Shown here piece by piece: positions 33,077 through 43,951 of a stretch of 64,000 bases of DNA. How positions within the stretch are numbered: position 1 is the stretch's first letter; each line of letters opens with the position of its first letter. Under the pieces are notes generated by a model that saw nothing but the letters and a program-made list of their open reading frames with translations, made no database searches and was not told the DNA's origin. This DNA comes from Trichostrongylus colubriformis (lineage: Eukaryota > Nematoda > Chromadorea > Rhabditida > Trichostrongylidae), in the NCBI GenBank assembly GCA_963978905.1, contig OZ022256.1, positions 56,694,646 through 56,758,645 of the forward strand, in the 5' to 3' direction. Made by a program: the position numbers and the translations under genes.

Positions 33077-34208
33077 TCATTCACAGTTCCATCATTCACA
33101 CCTCCGCTTAACACAGCTCAAAAGTTGGCCAGGAGAACCAAATAGTGCTTTGTACTACTGGTAGTTCCCATGACGAGAATTTTGATTTTCCCGAAAACTC
33201 TCAGCACATCCATTCAACATCTTCTTAACAAAAACTAAGCTTAACTGGACAAGAAATGCTGCTTGGCACCTTCTCTACTGGATGAATGGGAGGAACGGAA
33301 GATGAAAAGCGTGGAAAGGTAGAATGTGAAAGTGAGGGGAGGGTTCGATGGTGAGTGGCAAGAGTTCGATGAACAAATGAGAGAGTAACTGTTGGTCACA
33401 AATCAGAAAGATAGCCGTCGTACCGTAAATCCGTTGGTTCTGCCTCAAAGACGACGTTCGGGGCCTACAGAATGACCTGTCCATAGAGAGGCGCCCATCA
33501 AATGTTGTCGTAAGTCGTTCTCGCTGCCGTCGATGCATTGGAAAAAACGAAAGCTTCCGTATCATGTCTTGGAAAAGGTTAACGAAGGGAAAAGTGGAAG
33601 TGCTAGTTGCAAAGAAGCTCTACGAAGTCCAATGTCTAACAAAAGCTTATGCGAAATTCATGAACGTGAAGGACTGAATACGTAACTCGCCTCGCATAGT
33701 CGAGAAGAGAAGGAAGCGAAGCTTATCAAGCTCCTGAGGGGTAAAAAATCCTACTGTAATTGGTTGCTGGTGTTGGACCTGTCTCGGAAGATAATGGCAC
33801 TGAACTCAATGCTCTTTGCCCAGGTTTGCAAGTCCAGTACGATTTTGGATGCAGTCTGGTTCGTGGGCAGATGTGAGCAGTGTCCTCAACCTTACTTGTG
33901 ACTAGGACGATTAAGCGCACATCAAAATTTTCGCATTTACCAGATGTCTCGCCTTACTCCGCTGTCCCTCCACCCGTTCAGGAATCTGTTAACGCCTTTC
34001 AATGCGGTCGGGTAGTTCAGAATTGCAGGCTGTTCGCTTCCTGAGACACTTGATGGTTATGTGTTATTAGTGGGTGTAACTTCGAAGTGAAAAGCAAGTG
34101 CATCTCTGAGAGAACCGACGAACTTGTCTACATTAGCAGGGAAATGCGCTGAAAAAACCACACTCATTGCTGAGTACTAGATATACTGTGAGGCGATCTT
34201 ATCATTTA

Positions 34209-34748
34209 TTAGGTTGTTCGGAAAGAAATGCGCGTTGAATTTGTCCACTTTTCCCTACTACTATAAAAGATTCTTCAAAACAGTGCAATCTATTAGAAAG
34301 AGATTTTTATTGTGCATCTTTTCATATATGTTTGTCTATGTCTACTTGGTTTTTTTCAAAGAAAAAAAAGTTTCAACGACTTGAGGCCGACTTCCATATT
34401 CTTCGTCGTCCAAGCTTTCATTACCGTTTTTTAAACGCTGGAACTTTGCCCGACTCTTTATACAGCCAAATCTTTCTGCAAACATTATACGCATGGCCAC
34501 AAATATGTACTGCTTATTGCATTGAATCTTGCATTTTTTTGAAATTTTTTTTTTTCAAAATTTTGAAAAAAAAATTGTTTCTTTTTTGAATTTTTTCTTC
34601 AAAAAAAAAACAAGTAGATATAGACAAAAATATTTCAAAAGATGCGCAATAAAATTCTCTTTCGAACAGACAAAACTGTTTTACAAAATCTTCTGTAGTA
34701 GAAGAGAAATAGATGGACAAAAAAACGCGCATTTCTTTCCGAACCTAA
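34209..34748. mobile_element. Mariner-type fold-back MITE, private to duplication copy B
   Basis: Ends TTAGGTTGTTCGGAAAGAAA (then TGCGCGTT) and the complementary AACGCGCATTTCTTTCCGAA (then CCTAA) are flanked by TA. The inverted similarity extends inward over about 250 bp (TTTTATTGTGCATCTTTT, GTCTATGTCTACTTG mirrored near 34600-34700). It is 540 bp with no transposase. The TTAGGTTG start is the same as in the two other mariners of this window. Copy A at about 23930 has no insert. Confidence 0.82.
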
Positions 34749-35515
34749 TATTTATTAGGTTGCTGGGTAATTTTTGGGACATTTTCCCGATAGTTTCCTG
34801 ATATCCAAAAAATTATCTAAAATTTAAACCAACATCCCAATCTACTGTAGACGGTACTCTTTCCTATTCAGTAAAACTCTTGACAGTCAAGACTTCTATT
34901 ATCACAAAGAGTCGTAGTAAACAAAGAGTCTTGCTAGGAATCCCATAAAAAGCTGCCTTATCAGGCTTCTGAAATCATCACTGAACTTTATACTACACCC
35001 CCACGGTCTGCTCATCTGTCGGAAGGTAATCGGAAGCTGTCTTTTCTGCTTTTCTACACACTCTGAACACACTTATCAATGACTGAAAAAAATGGAATAC
35101 AAAATAAAGCTGTCAATCGGTTTATCGAAAGCACTGAACACAAATCACAAGATGATGTTTTCCAGTGGTTTGAAGTCTGGTGACCAGCAGTGATATTAAC
35201 GTCGAGGAAGCAGAATCGTTCTTCTTTAGCTCTTTTAGCTCCTTAGAATAGCTCTTTTTACAGATCACATCAGAGAGATTTATACATAAGGCAACACCTT
35301 GAAAAAGAATTGCTGAAAAATAGTAAAAAAAATGCTTGGATTAGCATAGCACAGAAAATAGTAAAAAAATTTTAGATTAGCATAACAGGCTCTCAAAGAC
35401 CTGTACTGGTGAACACTCTGCACAAAAGGGATTAATACAACTTCTTGGCAGTGTGTCTATAGGAGACCATCATGGATTCCACTGATTGATGAAGGCAATT
35501 CCTCTCGTTCAAAGC

Positions 35516-35548
35516 AGATAAATAAATAAATAAATAAATAAATAAACA
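35516..35548. repeat. AAAT microsatellite
   Basis: Eight tandem AAAT units, about twice as many as at the equivalent position in copy A (25688-25708). Confidence 0.85.
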
Positions 35549-35965
35549 AAGCGGAAAACCACATTTGCTCGAGTCGCTACATCAGAACAACGGTAGTTTT
35601 TTGACGCTGTCGCTGTTTTTGCCGTCCATGGCGATAAAACTTAGAATCAAGTTATATGTAGTATGTTGTCTGTAGCATAATAATGCTCAATCTTGCAGAT
35701 GGTAGCTATTGTATGTAAAAAACAAAAAAAAACAAATTAGCTAAGAAGTGCATCAAAAGGGCAGTGCCTTATCATCTACTGAATATCAGTGTTTGGTCAC
35801 AGAATGATTCACTCGATGAATTCCTTTTCTATCTACGTCAGATGCAGTAGCATATAAGGAGAATCGGTAAGAGGCTTTCTAAGTACTTTCCCTGTCTGTT
35901 ACTTTACGATCTTTTCTGTAACTCATTAAAGAGAGATTATTCTTCTCTTTACCTCTTTAAAAGAG

Positions 35966-36210
35966 GAAAGATGGAGTAGTGGCAGGTGGCGCGCACTTCC
36001 ATTCTCATAGTGGGGCGATCAAATCCCTCACCAACACCCGCCCAGCTTCAACCAAGCCTTCTATCCTTACCAGACTCATCTTGGAGGTTAAAGCACTGAT
36101 TTGTATATCGGCTGACCCTCTCAAATCATTACATAAGCCAAATCGCATTCACCTGTCACCGCTGGTCACTAGAATGCGTGGCTTATCCCATAGAAGGGAT
36201 TGATTTGTGG
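35966..36210 (+). mobile_element. tRNA-derived SINE (copy shared by duplication B)
   Basis: Paralogous to 27391-27655, with GGAGTAGTGGCAGGTGGCGC, GCGATCAAATCCCTCACC, TTCAACCAAGCCTTC, TTAAAGCACTGATTTGTA and the tail GAATGCGTGGCTTATCCCAT. It follows a poly-purine start. It is non-coding. Confidence 0.7.
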
Positions 36211-36331
36211 CAGATACTTTGAAGTTCATTTTAAATTCATAGATACCGTACGTATGTTCACTTTCGTGCTCTCTTTTTATCTATGATTAGGCTTAGTTCA
36301 AGGTTGCTCTTCCACATGTATTCTAAGATAG

Positions 36332-36363
36332 GTATTTATTTATTTATTTATTTATTTATTTAT
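36332..36363. repeat. TTTA microsatellite
   Basis: Eight TTTA units directly upstream of SXP/RAL-2-like copy B, absent from copy A. Confidence 0.85.
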
Positions 36364-36578
36364 ACGTTCTGTGATATGCATCATAAATACAAAGCTATAG
36401 ATGGGACTGAGGTAGGCAAGAGTTGAACAAGAAACATTCCTAATATTAGAAAACTAATAATTGGACTAACTAACTAACCATAATTATTTTAAATACTATA
36501 AATGGGAGAATTATGCAATTAGGTATCGATTCTACGCTTTCATGACTTTCTTCGAAACACGTGCGCGTTGATTTCAGA

Positions 36579-38612
36579 ATGAAATTTGTACTGTTCCTGC
36601 TTATCGCTGGTGCAGTGGTGGCGTGTAAAAAACGCCAAGAATGTCACAGAGGACTACCGAAGCCGACATACTTGAATGAGGTCAGCTCGAGCGCTCGTAT
36701 CGAGTATTTTGCTATTTTGATGAACAAGACGGCAACAATCGCTGAACTGAACGAAGCAGTTTTGGCTTGGGCGAAGGAGTACAAGGTTGAAGTGAGTATG
36801 TTACCAGTTACCAGTGAGATTTACAGGAAAATATGTCAAAGCGTGTACTCGTCGATTTTAGGCGCAGGTGGAGGAGTATAACAATAAGGTAGCTGCCTAC
36901 ACTGAAGAATTGAAACGCAATGTCACCAACCTCGTTGCTGAACTTCCAAAAGCTCTGGACATGTTCCTCAATATTACCCAGAAGAAGGATCAGACAATGG
37001 CAGAGATGATGAAGACGCTCAGAGAAATGCGTGAACAGGAGTTCGAGGTTAGAGCAGACTGTTAGCATTTTCAAAGGCAGTAAGTGACACAATTAAAGGA
37101 ATCGTTCAAGGAAAAATGAGTTTCTTCGTTACCCATGTGTTTATGTTGTATTTGCCTAATGTGGGCCGCATGCAAAGTTCTACGCGGAAAATGTGAATCC
37201 GATTGATACAGCACCACAAGGTCTCAGACGGATGGGCAGGGCTTCTAAGCAAGTGCCCATCCCTTCGTCCGCCTCAGTCGGAGACGCATTGTGGGAACAG
37301 TAGTTACACGAAAAAGTTCCACTCCCCGTTGCTCCAACGGCGGCGGACGACGAGACGAAGCTTTTACTCGGGGGCTCCGCCCTCCCGGCCGAGGATATGT
37401 GGGGCTGTATATCCCGAATGCCCACTTTTTCGCGTGAAACTTTGCACGCGGCCCTTATTGGGAATGCCACATAAAAATATGGCTAACGAAGGAGCTCAAT
37501 CTCCCGTGAACGATTCCTTCAAGTCTGTGTTGAATTGAAATATGAGGTGTTGAGAAGGGCCAGACTAAAGAAAAACTTAATGAATGGCCAAAAACTCACA
37601 AATAGGGCTCTGCCCTTCTGATTGACCTATTAGGTAGATGTCTTTTACCCTATGCTGCTCACTGGGCACCAGGCGAGTCCCCTTATTAAGTCATTGAAGG
37701 TAAACACACTTTCCAACCGTGTTTGAGCATGCATGAATTTGAAGTCAAAGACGTAAAGGAGTAAAGGGCTCACGACGTCACGCCTTCCATAGAAATTAGC
37801 GCTGTACATAGCGCTGATTTCTCAAACCCCTGTTTCTCCTCCTCTTTGCTCATACATTGCCCTCCTTCCTGACCACCTGCACTAGTGCACACAATATTTT
37901 CAAAGTCAGTGGTAGGAGTAATTCGGACCGCATGTGAAAAATCACTGGATACAGTCGAGGCGCTCAGTTGCATGACAATGTGAAGAAAAAACGGAGAAAC
38001 ACCCAAAAACTGCTTTTCTTTGATTTGTTCTTTGTTTCTTTACTTCTTTTGTTCTTTTTGGAGCGTTTTCTTGCAGTCTTCTAGACAAAGGCATATCGTT
38101 TGACCTATTAAATGAATGAAGAAACAAAATCCGGCAAATAACACTGTTTGTTCCTATAGTTACCCCTCAGATACCATCGTTAAGGGAAAAGGGGATGGCT
38201 TTTCAAAGAAAAAGGGGGCGGATGGTAGAAAGAGCGTTTGCCACAGCTTGGAAGCACCTTCTTTACTGGGAATTACGCCGTAATGATCTTCTCACCCGCT
38301 TGTTATCATTTGTAAGACCCACTCTAGGAGAGCATTTGCAAATCAACCCATCTCTGTATTTGATAAAATCCTCATAGAAAGATATTTCAGGTGTACGATG
38401 TGCTCACGAAAGCTTTCAAAGTATTCAAACCGACACATTGTTTGCATCGAAACCACAAAAAGCTTGATTATTTGCTAAACTTAGAAAGATTAGATGATGA
38501 CATGGAGGATGGATTGGAAAACGAAGACACTTCTGAAGAGTTGGAGCTTAATGAAGACCTGGCAGAAATGCGAGGATTTGGTGGTTTTCGTGATGCTTTG
38601 AAATTTCTATAA
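36579..38612 (+). CDS. Secreted SXP/RAL-2-like (DUF148) protein, copy B
   Basis: Same three-exon structure as copy A: 36579-36791, 36862-37047 and 38391-38612, all phase 0, exon lengths identical (213, 186, 222). Donor 1 is GTGAGT; donor 2 is GTTAGA, weaker than the GTGAGA of copy A. Acceptors are ATTTTAG and ATATTTCAG. The protein has 206 residues, about 160 identical to copy A by eye, and retains the signal peptide (MKFVLFLLIAGAVVAC), the NKTATIAELNEAVLAWAK and NLVAELPKALDMFLN blocks, and the DALKFL end. Conservation of exon lengths, frame and core motifs against a diverged intron background argues that both copies are functional. GTTAGA and the 422-bp MITE in intron 2 could lower splicing efficiency (inference). 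GATTTCAG again precedes the ATG by one base. Confidence 0.82.
37097..37518. mobile_element. TTAA-flanked AGGAATCG MITE in intron 2 of copy B
   Basis: Starts AGGAATCGTTCAAGG after TTAA (37093-37096) and ends with the complementary GAACGATTCCT before TCAA (37519-37522). The long imperfect arms (TTATGTTGTATTTGCC, GGAAAATGTGAATCCG and counterparts) enclose a GC-rich centre. The matching intron of copy A has one uninterrupted TTAA at 29169-29172, confirming both the boundaries and the TTAA target. Sister of 52311-52724. Confidence 0.88.
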
Positions 38613-38678
38613 AGTGCTCCTACCTACAGTGTAACCTTTGAGACTCGGTGGAGCATATGGCGTTTCCAGAAAGTTCAG

Positions 38679-38684
38679 AATAAA
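38679..38684 (+). terminator. Polyadenylation signal AATAAA
   Basis: AATAAA 67 bases after the stop codon of copy B, in the same context as 30498-30503. Confidence 0.6.
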
Positions 38685-38737
38685 AATTATAGAAATTTCT
38701 TCTTATATTTCCATTTCTCTTTCTTCCGTACTACATA

Positions 38738-39239
38738 CAGTAGCGCTCAAAAGTCTTAGGCGAAATGGTCTTTCACTTGGGTTTTTCACTTGTAACTTTT
38801 TTGCGACCGGACCGATCTAAGAGAAATTTAGTATGTTGTACTTGGAGACACTGCATACTAAATATACTATTATGGCGCTCAACGGTGTAGGTTACGTGAT
38901 TATATGAAATTTTTTTGTTTTTGGAGTGCCATCGCTATGCCGTCCCCTGTGCCGCTGTCATCAAAAGTCGTGGTCTTTCTACAAAATATTGATGTTCTTT
39001 GAGGCTTGCTCGTTTTGTTTTTGTGAAGAAAGCCGTTTTTCTGGACCAAGCCTTTTTCTTTTTTGGTGGTCTTGTAGTGAATCCCTGTAAAAAACCATGA
39101 AAAGAGTCAAGCGGCACTCAAATAGAAGGGAGTGTTAACAATAGGTTCGGGCACCACATATTAAAATTTTGTCAAATTTGGTCAAGTAGAAAAAAGTTAT
39201 GACAAAAAAGTTTTGGCCGACGGCTTTTGAGCGCTACTG
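38738..39239. mobile_element. Tc1-type non-autonomous element, copy B
   Basis: Paralogous to 30555-31026 with the same CAGTAGCGCTCAAAAGTC ends and TA flanks. It is about 30 bp longer because of a short extra segment near 39095-39130. Confidence 0.85.
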
Positions 39240-39700
39240 TATGTTATTGCCTGGCCGTCGTCATGTACTTCGATCATTCAGTGTTCATAACAATCATAGT
39301 TTTTGCTTACATTCATATGCTACATATAACGCTTACAACTCCTCAAGTATTTTGTCAATTTAACAAGATAGTGCAGTGGTGTGATCGAATGCTTCGAACG
39401 AGTGAAGCCCAGGATCATTCTACATAAGCGTACCAAACCCGCCTCAAGGGAAAAATGAAATTATGCTTTATACTGATTTTAGTCTCAGTCTCGCGGAGGA
39501 ATTTGAAATTTTCATTCACTTTAAGAAGATCTTTCCACGTACCACTTAAAACCCAAACGATGGACTGTACAAAAAATGCCGCTTTGCACCGCCTCTACCG
39601 GGTCCTCTCAAAATGAGGTTTTCGATAACCATAGTCAGATAGATCTCTTTAGATATTCACGAGTATTACTTGGATTGCAAATCACTGGGTTCTATTAGTG

Positions 39701-40680
39701 TCTCTCAAAGGCAGCATTAGGGGAAAGTCGGACGAAAAGTAAAAGAAGTAGTGACTGTGAAAGTCGAGATGCCTAGTAACAGGACAGTGAAAAAACAACG
39801 GATGGGATTGGCCAAAAACCCAAGAATTAGGACCCCTTTGCACTGTTGATTCTCGACGCGGACGACTTGTACGTCAAGAGGGGAGTAGTCTGAACTAGTT
39901 TTCCATCGGCATGTTGCCAAGTAAACACAAGGAAATGTTTGGAAATAAGCATCTATTTTTTGGAGTGAGCTTCAAGCTGAAACTGCGAAAGCGCGCCGCA
40001 AAACCTTCGATCCTGCCGCATCTCCTTGGCCGCTTCCACCCTAGTCAATCGGGAATTACGTCATCCGGAGGCGGGATCGACTTATCAAGAGGCGGGGCAG
40101 ATGAACGGTTGCGGCGTTTTGCTGCGTTTCCACAGCTCGGAGGGGCGCATTTTCACCAGGATTTCGTCACAGGTAGCCTTTTTAGGCCCAGGACTACCAT
40201 GTGAGTAACTTCTTGCTCCATTACCACATTACCTCTAATGCTGTCTTCAATAGCTGGGATCCATCATTCACAGATTTGCCCAACCCAACTAAAATGTTCG
40301 ACAAGAGGACCATATAGTGCTTTGTATTACTGGTAGCTCGCGTAATACTCGAATTGGAATTTCTCCGAGAATTCTCAGCACATCCATTTGACATCTTTTC
40401 AACACAAATGGGGAACTGGACAAAGAATGCTGCTTTGCACCTTTTTAGTGGATGAATCGAATGTTATTACCCGTTTTGCAAATTCGTTGGTTTCTACTAA
40501 TGACCTACTTTCTTGACTGCCCATTCTATAGATTTCAGTTACCTCACAGCCAGTTTCTATTCGTGATATTGAAACTTGAAAATGTCTGAAGCAGCCAGTT
40601 AATTGAACATCTTGATGTGTTCTGTCACCACTCAAAGGATGTGGGATGAAGTGTCCTGCCTTAATCAATTCTTTTTTAGG
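39701..40680. other. Unassigned sequence with two repeat echoes
   Basis: 40060-40245 resembles 12575-12785; 40300-40450 resembles 33120-33290 at the edge of the duplicated unit. No gene could be supported. Confidence 0.45.
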
Positions 40681-40891
40681 ATGAGCCACGCATCCTGGTT
40701 CCTTTCGGAATCGTGCTGGCAGGTGGATGAGATTTGGCTTGTACACTGACTTGAAGGGGCCTATCGATCTACAAATCGGTGCTTTTATCCACCCAGACGA
40801 GTCTAGTACTGATTCATCTACCCTAGAGAAATGGTTTATGTTTGGTTTACCTGATTGGGTACTGACGAGGGATTCGATCCCTCACTACTCC
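40681..40891 (-). mobile_element. tRNA-derived SINE, minus strand
   Basis: In reverse complement it shows GAGGGATCGAATCCCTCG in the B-box position, GATGAATCAGTACTAGACTC, GGATAAAAGCACCGATTTG and a tail ending in GCGTGGCTCAT. The head is incomplete. Confidence 0.6.
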
Positions 40892-42210
40892 ATTTCTTTC
40901 CATTTGATATGTACTTGATAAAACCCAGTTTACATGTACAATAGGTTAGTATTTTCGAATTATCAGATACTCGAAAATCAGATCCCTTTGACCTCTAAAA
41001 TTTTGAGCTGCCCATTGTGATATTTTTATCACATATCATGAGATCTGCGCAAGTGAGAAACCGTTGTGACAAATACAAGCACAATTAAAATGCGTAAAAG
41101 TCTCCAAGAGCTGTGGGCATGGAGACCGGGCCATCCTCAGCTGTGTGTACTTCTGATGTTACAAGCTTTATAAGAAGTATGACCCGAAAGTGTAGTTTTA
41201 TAAGGGAAAAATCCTTCACAATCAATAAAATCCAAATAAACAACTGAAGAGATCAAAGTTCTGGGAAGAAATCGGCATACGAGATAGAGAAAGTATGAGA
41301 AAGAAATGCTTTAGGAAGTTTCACAATTGCCAGTACAAAAAGTCGTGGTGAAGTATGAATAATGACATATACACGGCTTATACTGTCGGCTAATAAACTT
41401 TGATGACAGCTGTGGGACTGGTGTGAATGCACGTGGAATTCGTTGATGTTGAAGCTCATTGAATACTTTTTCCATAATGCGTCCACGATTATTCAGATGC
41501 CAGAAAGACTTCAATGGCCTGGAAGGAGAGGTAATCGAGTTCATCCACAAAATTTATTTACTTATTTACTTACTTTATATACAGACATTTGCATGAGCAA
41601 GGTCAAGCACGCGTCAAGGAATTCTTTTCTCCAAATGGTGGTGTTTAGGATTCGAAAATGTGGGGGAAAGGGAGGGGGGGGGGGAGCGGCAGGAAAATTT
41701 CCGTGGAGGAATCTTTTCTCACGATGTAGCATATTCTCGTGAGTGAATCTTATATGCTACCGGCGCGAGCGGTTGCGAAGCGTCTGTTGGCGTAGCTGGT
41801 GCCAATTACATAGCTCAAATAACTGCTATTCAAGCTGCTGCGTATTTTATGAATACTGCAGTAGTGAGACAGCAAACCTATCCGAAATGACTTGTAAGGT
41901 TGCTGCCTCGCATCTGCGCGCGGATATGGCTGCAAATTAGCTCACATGAATTATGCTTGATAAACAATTGCTGCTTGCTGATAAACTTGCTTGATGAACA
42001 ACAAACAAAAACAACGAATCTTTTATACAATGCTTCTTCAACAAAAGGAAATGAATTCGAAGTGAATAGAAAACTTGCCGTGAAATAAAGTCGTCGGAAT
42101 CGTAGTGCGTCAAGAGGGGTGTCGCCTCGCTCCTTAAATGTTAGTGGGATAAGCCAGTCAAAGCTTGTAAACGCTTGAAATTTACTTTATTTTCACCTAC
42201 TTAACTTCAG
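40892..42210. other. Unassigned sequence with weak exon-like frames
   Basis: A short plus-strand frame at about 41751-41888 reads GASGCEASVGVAGANYIAQI and is protein-like in composition but is preceded by an in-frame stop and no acceptor. A minus-strand frame near 41450-41311 begins MEKVFNELQHQRIPRAF. Neither can be made into a gene. A G run (11) lies at 41674-41684. Confidence 0.35.
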
Positions 42211-42453
42211 GTGGAAATATTTAGGGAAGGAAAAGGCTATTTTAAAACTCACTGTGAAAAACTAATGACCGTGATTGTGGCGAGTAAAAGCCTCCACATT
42301 ATTCGTAGAACAATAGCTTTCTGCTCGGCGGAGAAGAGTGCTTTGTGTAAATTTTCTGAAAAAAAAATAACAGCAATACCCATGCATGAAGTAGTAGGTG
42401 ACATGCCAAAAATCGGTTTCACAAAACAAGATGGACGATTGATGGTGTGTTGA
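42211..42453 (+). CDS. Possible terminal exon of an unrecognised gene
   Basis: A good acceptor (TTAACTTCAG) ends at 42210. The frame from there runs 80 codons to a stop: VEIFREGKGYFKTHCEKL at the start, then CSAEKSALCKFSEKK and an end with GFTKQDGRLMVC. The composition is protein-like, with several Cys and Lys. I find no upstream exon with a matching phase and no known family. It may be a chance open frame. Confidence 0.25.
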   Translation: MEIFREGKGYFKTHCEKLMTVIVASKSLHIIRRTIAFCSAEKSALCKFSEKKITAIPMHEVVGDMPKIGFTKQDGRLMVC

Positions 42454-42699
42454 GTGGTTCTAGAGATGACGAAAACAACGATTTGATTTGAAAAAGAGAC
42501 CGAGGAAATGAATCTGATTCCAATGCGAGATAAATAGTAAACAATGGTTCAAAGTGGTATTTTTAGAGCCTTTGTAGTTATAAACACTTAGTCACCAAGT
42601 TCTACTACTCGAACTTTCCTTTATTTGAAATCAGGTTTCTTTAGAAGTATTAGCTTATGGCAATTTGTTTCAGCTATAAGTATTATACTATCCCTTTTA

Positions 42700-42972
42700 G
42701 GCGGAGTGATATAGCGACAGGTGGCGCGCCTTCCACTGTCATGGTGCGGGGATCAAATCTCGCATGGACGCTCGCCCACGTTAACCAAGCCTTCCATCAT
42801 TCCGAGGTCGATGAATTAGTACCAAACTCGTCTAAGACGATAAAAGCACTGACCTGAACATAGGCTAGCCTCGCAAGTCATTGTATGGGCCAGATCCCAT
42901 TCACCAGCCATCACGATTCTGAATAGATTGGAATGCGTGGCGCATACCACAGGAGGGATTGATCAACGCCGC
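42700..42972 (+). mobile_element. tRNA-derived SINE, plus strand
   Basis: A well-preserved copy: GGCGGAGTGATATAGCGACA, GGTGGCGCGCCTTCC, GATCAAATCTCGCATGG, TTAACCAAGCCTTCCATC, AAACTCGTCTAAGACGATAA, CAAGTCATTGTATGGGCC and the tail GAATGCGTGGCGCATACC. It ends near GATTGATC. Confidence 0.7.
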
Positions 42973-43664
42973 AGCTAATGCTTATCCTTCACCTTTTCGT
43001 ATCCGGTCTTATACAGAAGTTCAAGTCTCCACAGCACAGGAGTTGTGATGGATTGCATAGTAGACAAACACAAATAAATAAATGAGTAAATAAGTGAGTA
43101 AATAAATAGAGATGAACTAATGAGCCCTTGTCGTCAGAGTCTGCTAAGCGAGTCATAGGCCTCCTTATTGCCGAGATTATTTCAGGATTTAATAGGACGA
43201 CCTTTTACCACATTTGTCTTCTACTTTTTGTTACAATTACGGTAAAACCAAAATAAAAACGATATTGGCCAACCGGCTCAACGTGTTATGCGTGTGACTG
43301 CAGATAAGGTATGGTAAATATACCATTCAGGACCTGGGTTAAAGGAACCGGAAGGGGAAGAAAAAAGAAATGATCACTTTGCAACGATCATTCAAGGTTA
43401 AAAGCGATGTCCGGTGAGAAAACCCGGATTCAAAAAAGCGACGCTGTGGTGTGTAGTCGCATCACTTCGAACTGCACACACGATTTTCCGAGTTGTCCGT
43501 TGTAGAGATGTCATTTGTTGTCGTAGAGTGTATTTCATTCATCGGTGAAAAAAACCTAATGAGAAAAAAACCTAATGAATTCACTTTTGACGCAAGCCTC
43601 CGTTATTCCATACCGTAAGCCAACACTGCCCCCTCCCCCTCCCGGTGTCTTTAAGGTGAAAGGG
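42973..43664. other. Unassigned sequence
   Basis: Contains short AAAT runs near 43070-43105 and a duplicated AAAAAAACCTAATGA motif at 43550-43577. No gene. Confidence 0.4.
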
Positions 43665-43830
43665 GTCTCGGTAGTGTAATGAATTAGCACATATGCTTGG
43701 AAGGCATAGAGTGGGGGGGTTCAAGTCCCGACCGAGACTGGAGTTTTGCCCACAACTCAGCATCCTGGTAACAATTTTCGCATCAAGGGCTGCGGCGGAA
43801 ATCAGCAGCTATCAAAAATCAAAAATTTCA
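43665..43830 (+). mobile_element. tRNA-headed SINE, second family
   Basis: The first 74 bases fold as a tRNA. The acceptor GTCTCGG pairs with CCGAGAC (7 of 7), the D stem is GTGT/GCAC, the anticodon stem TATGC/GCATA encloses loop TTGGAAG (anticodon GGA), and the T loop TTCAAGT has a T stem with two mismatches. A serine tRNA would need a long variable arm, absent here, so a tRNA-derived retroposon head is likelier than a working tRNA gene. The tail (ACTCAGCATCCTGGTAACAA, then TTTTCGCATC and AAATCAGCAGCTATCAAAAA) recurs at 60675-60745. Confidence 0.55.
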
Positions 43831-43951
43831 AAATCAGTGCCTCCGTGGAGAGTTCGTGGAGGAATCATTTGCGGAAATTCAAGTATCGGTCATCACAGAG
43901 AAAAATTCGCTTGGATACTTACCTACTTAGGTTACTTAGGCGACCCGTCCT

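Larger units (their letters stand above)
33285..39700. repeat. Segmental duplication, copy B
   Basis: Direct copy of 22975-31740. Private features relative to A are the mariner-type fold-back (34209-34748), the TTAA MITE in intron 2 (37097-37518), an expanded AAAT microsatellite (35516-35548) and a TTTA microsatellite (36332-36363). It lacks the mariner, the Helitron-like element and the intron-2 MITE found in A. A further partial echo of the unit junction lies at 40300-40450 versus 33120-33290 (TAGTGCTTTGTAYTACTGG, CTCAGCACATCCATT), suggesting more than two units once existed. Confidence 0.85.

Noticed and set aside
34514..34801. Lys/Phe-rich open frames on both strands
   Set aside because: Low-complexity A/T runs in the arms of the fold-back MITE produce them.
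41751..41888. Ala-rich frame ending in VVRQQTYPK that looked like a terminal exon
   Set aside because: An in-frame TGA lies a few codons upstream and there is no acceptor in between, so it cannot be joined to anything.
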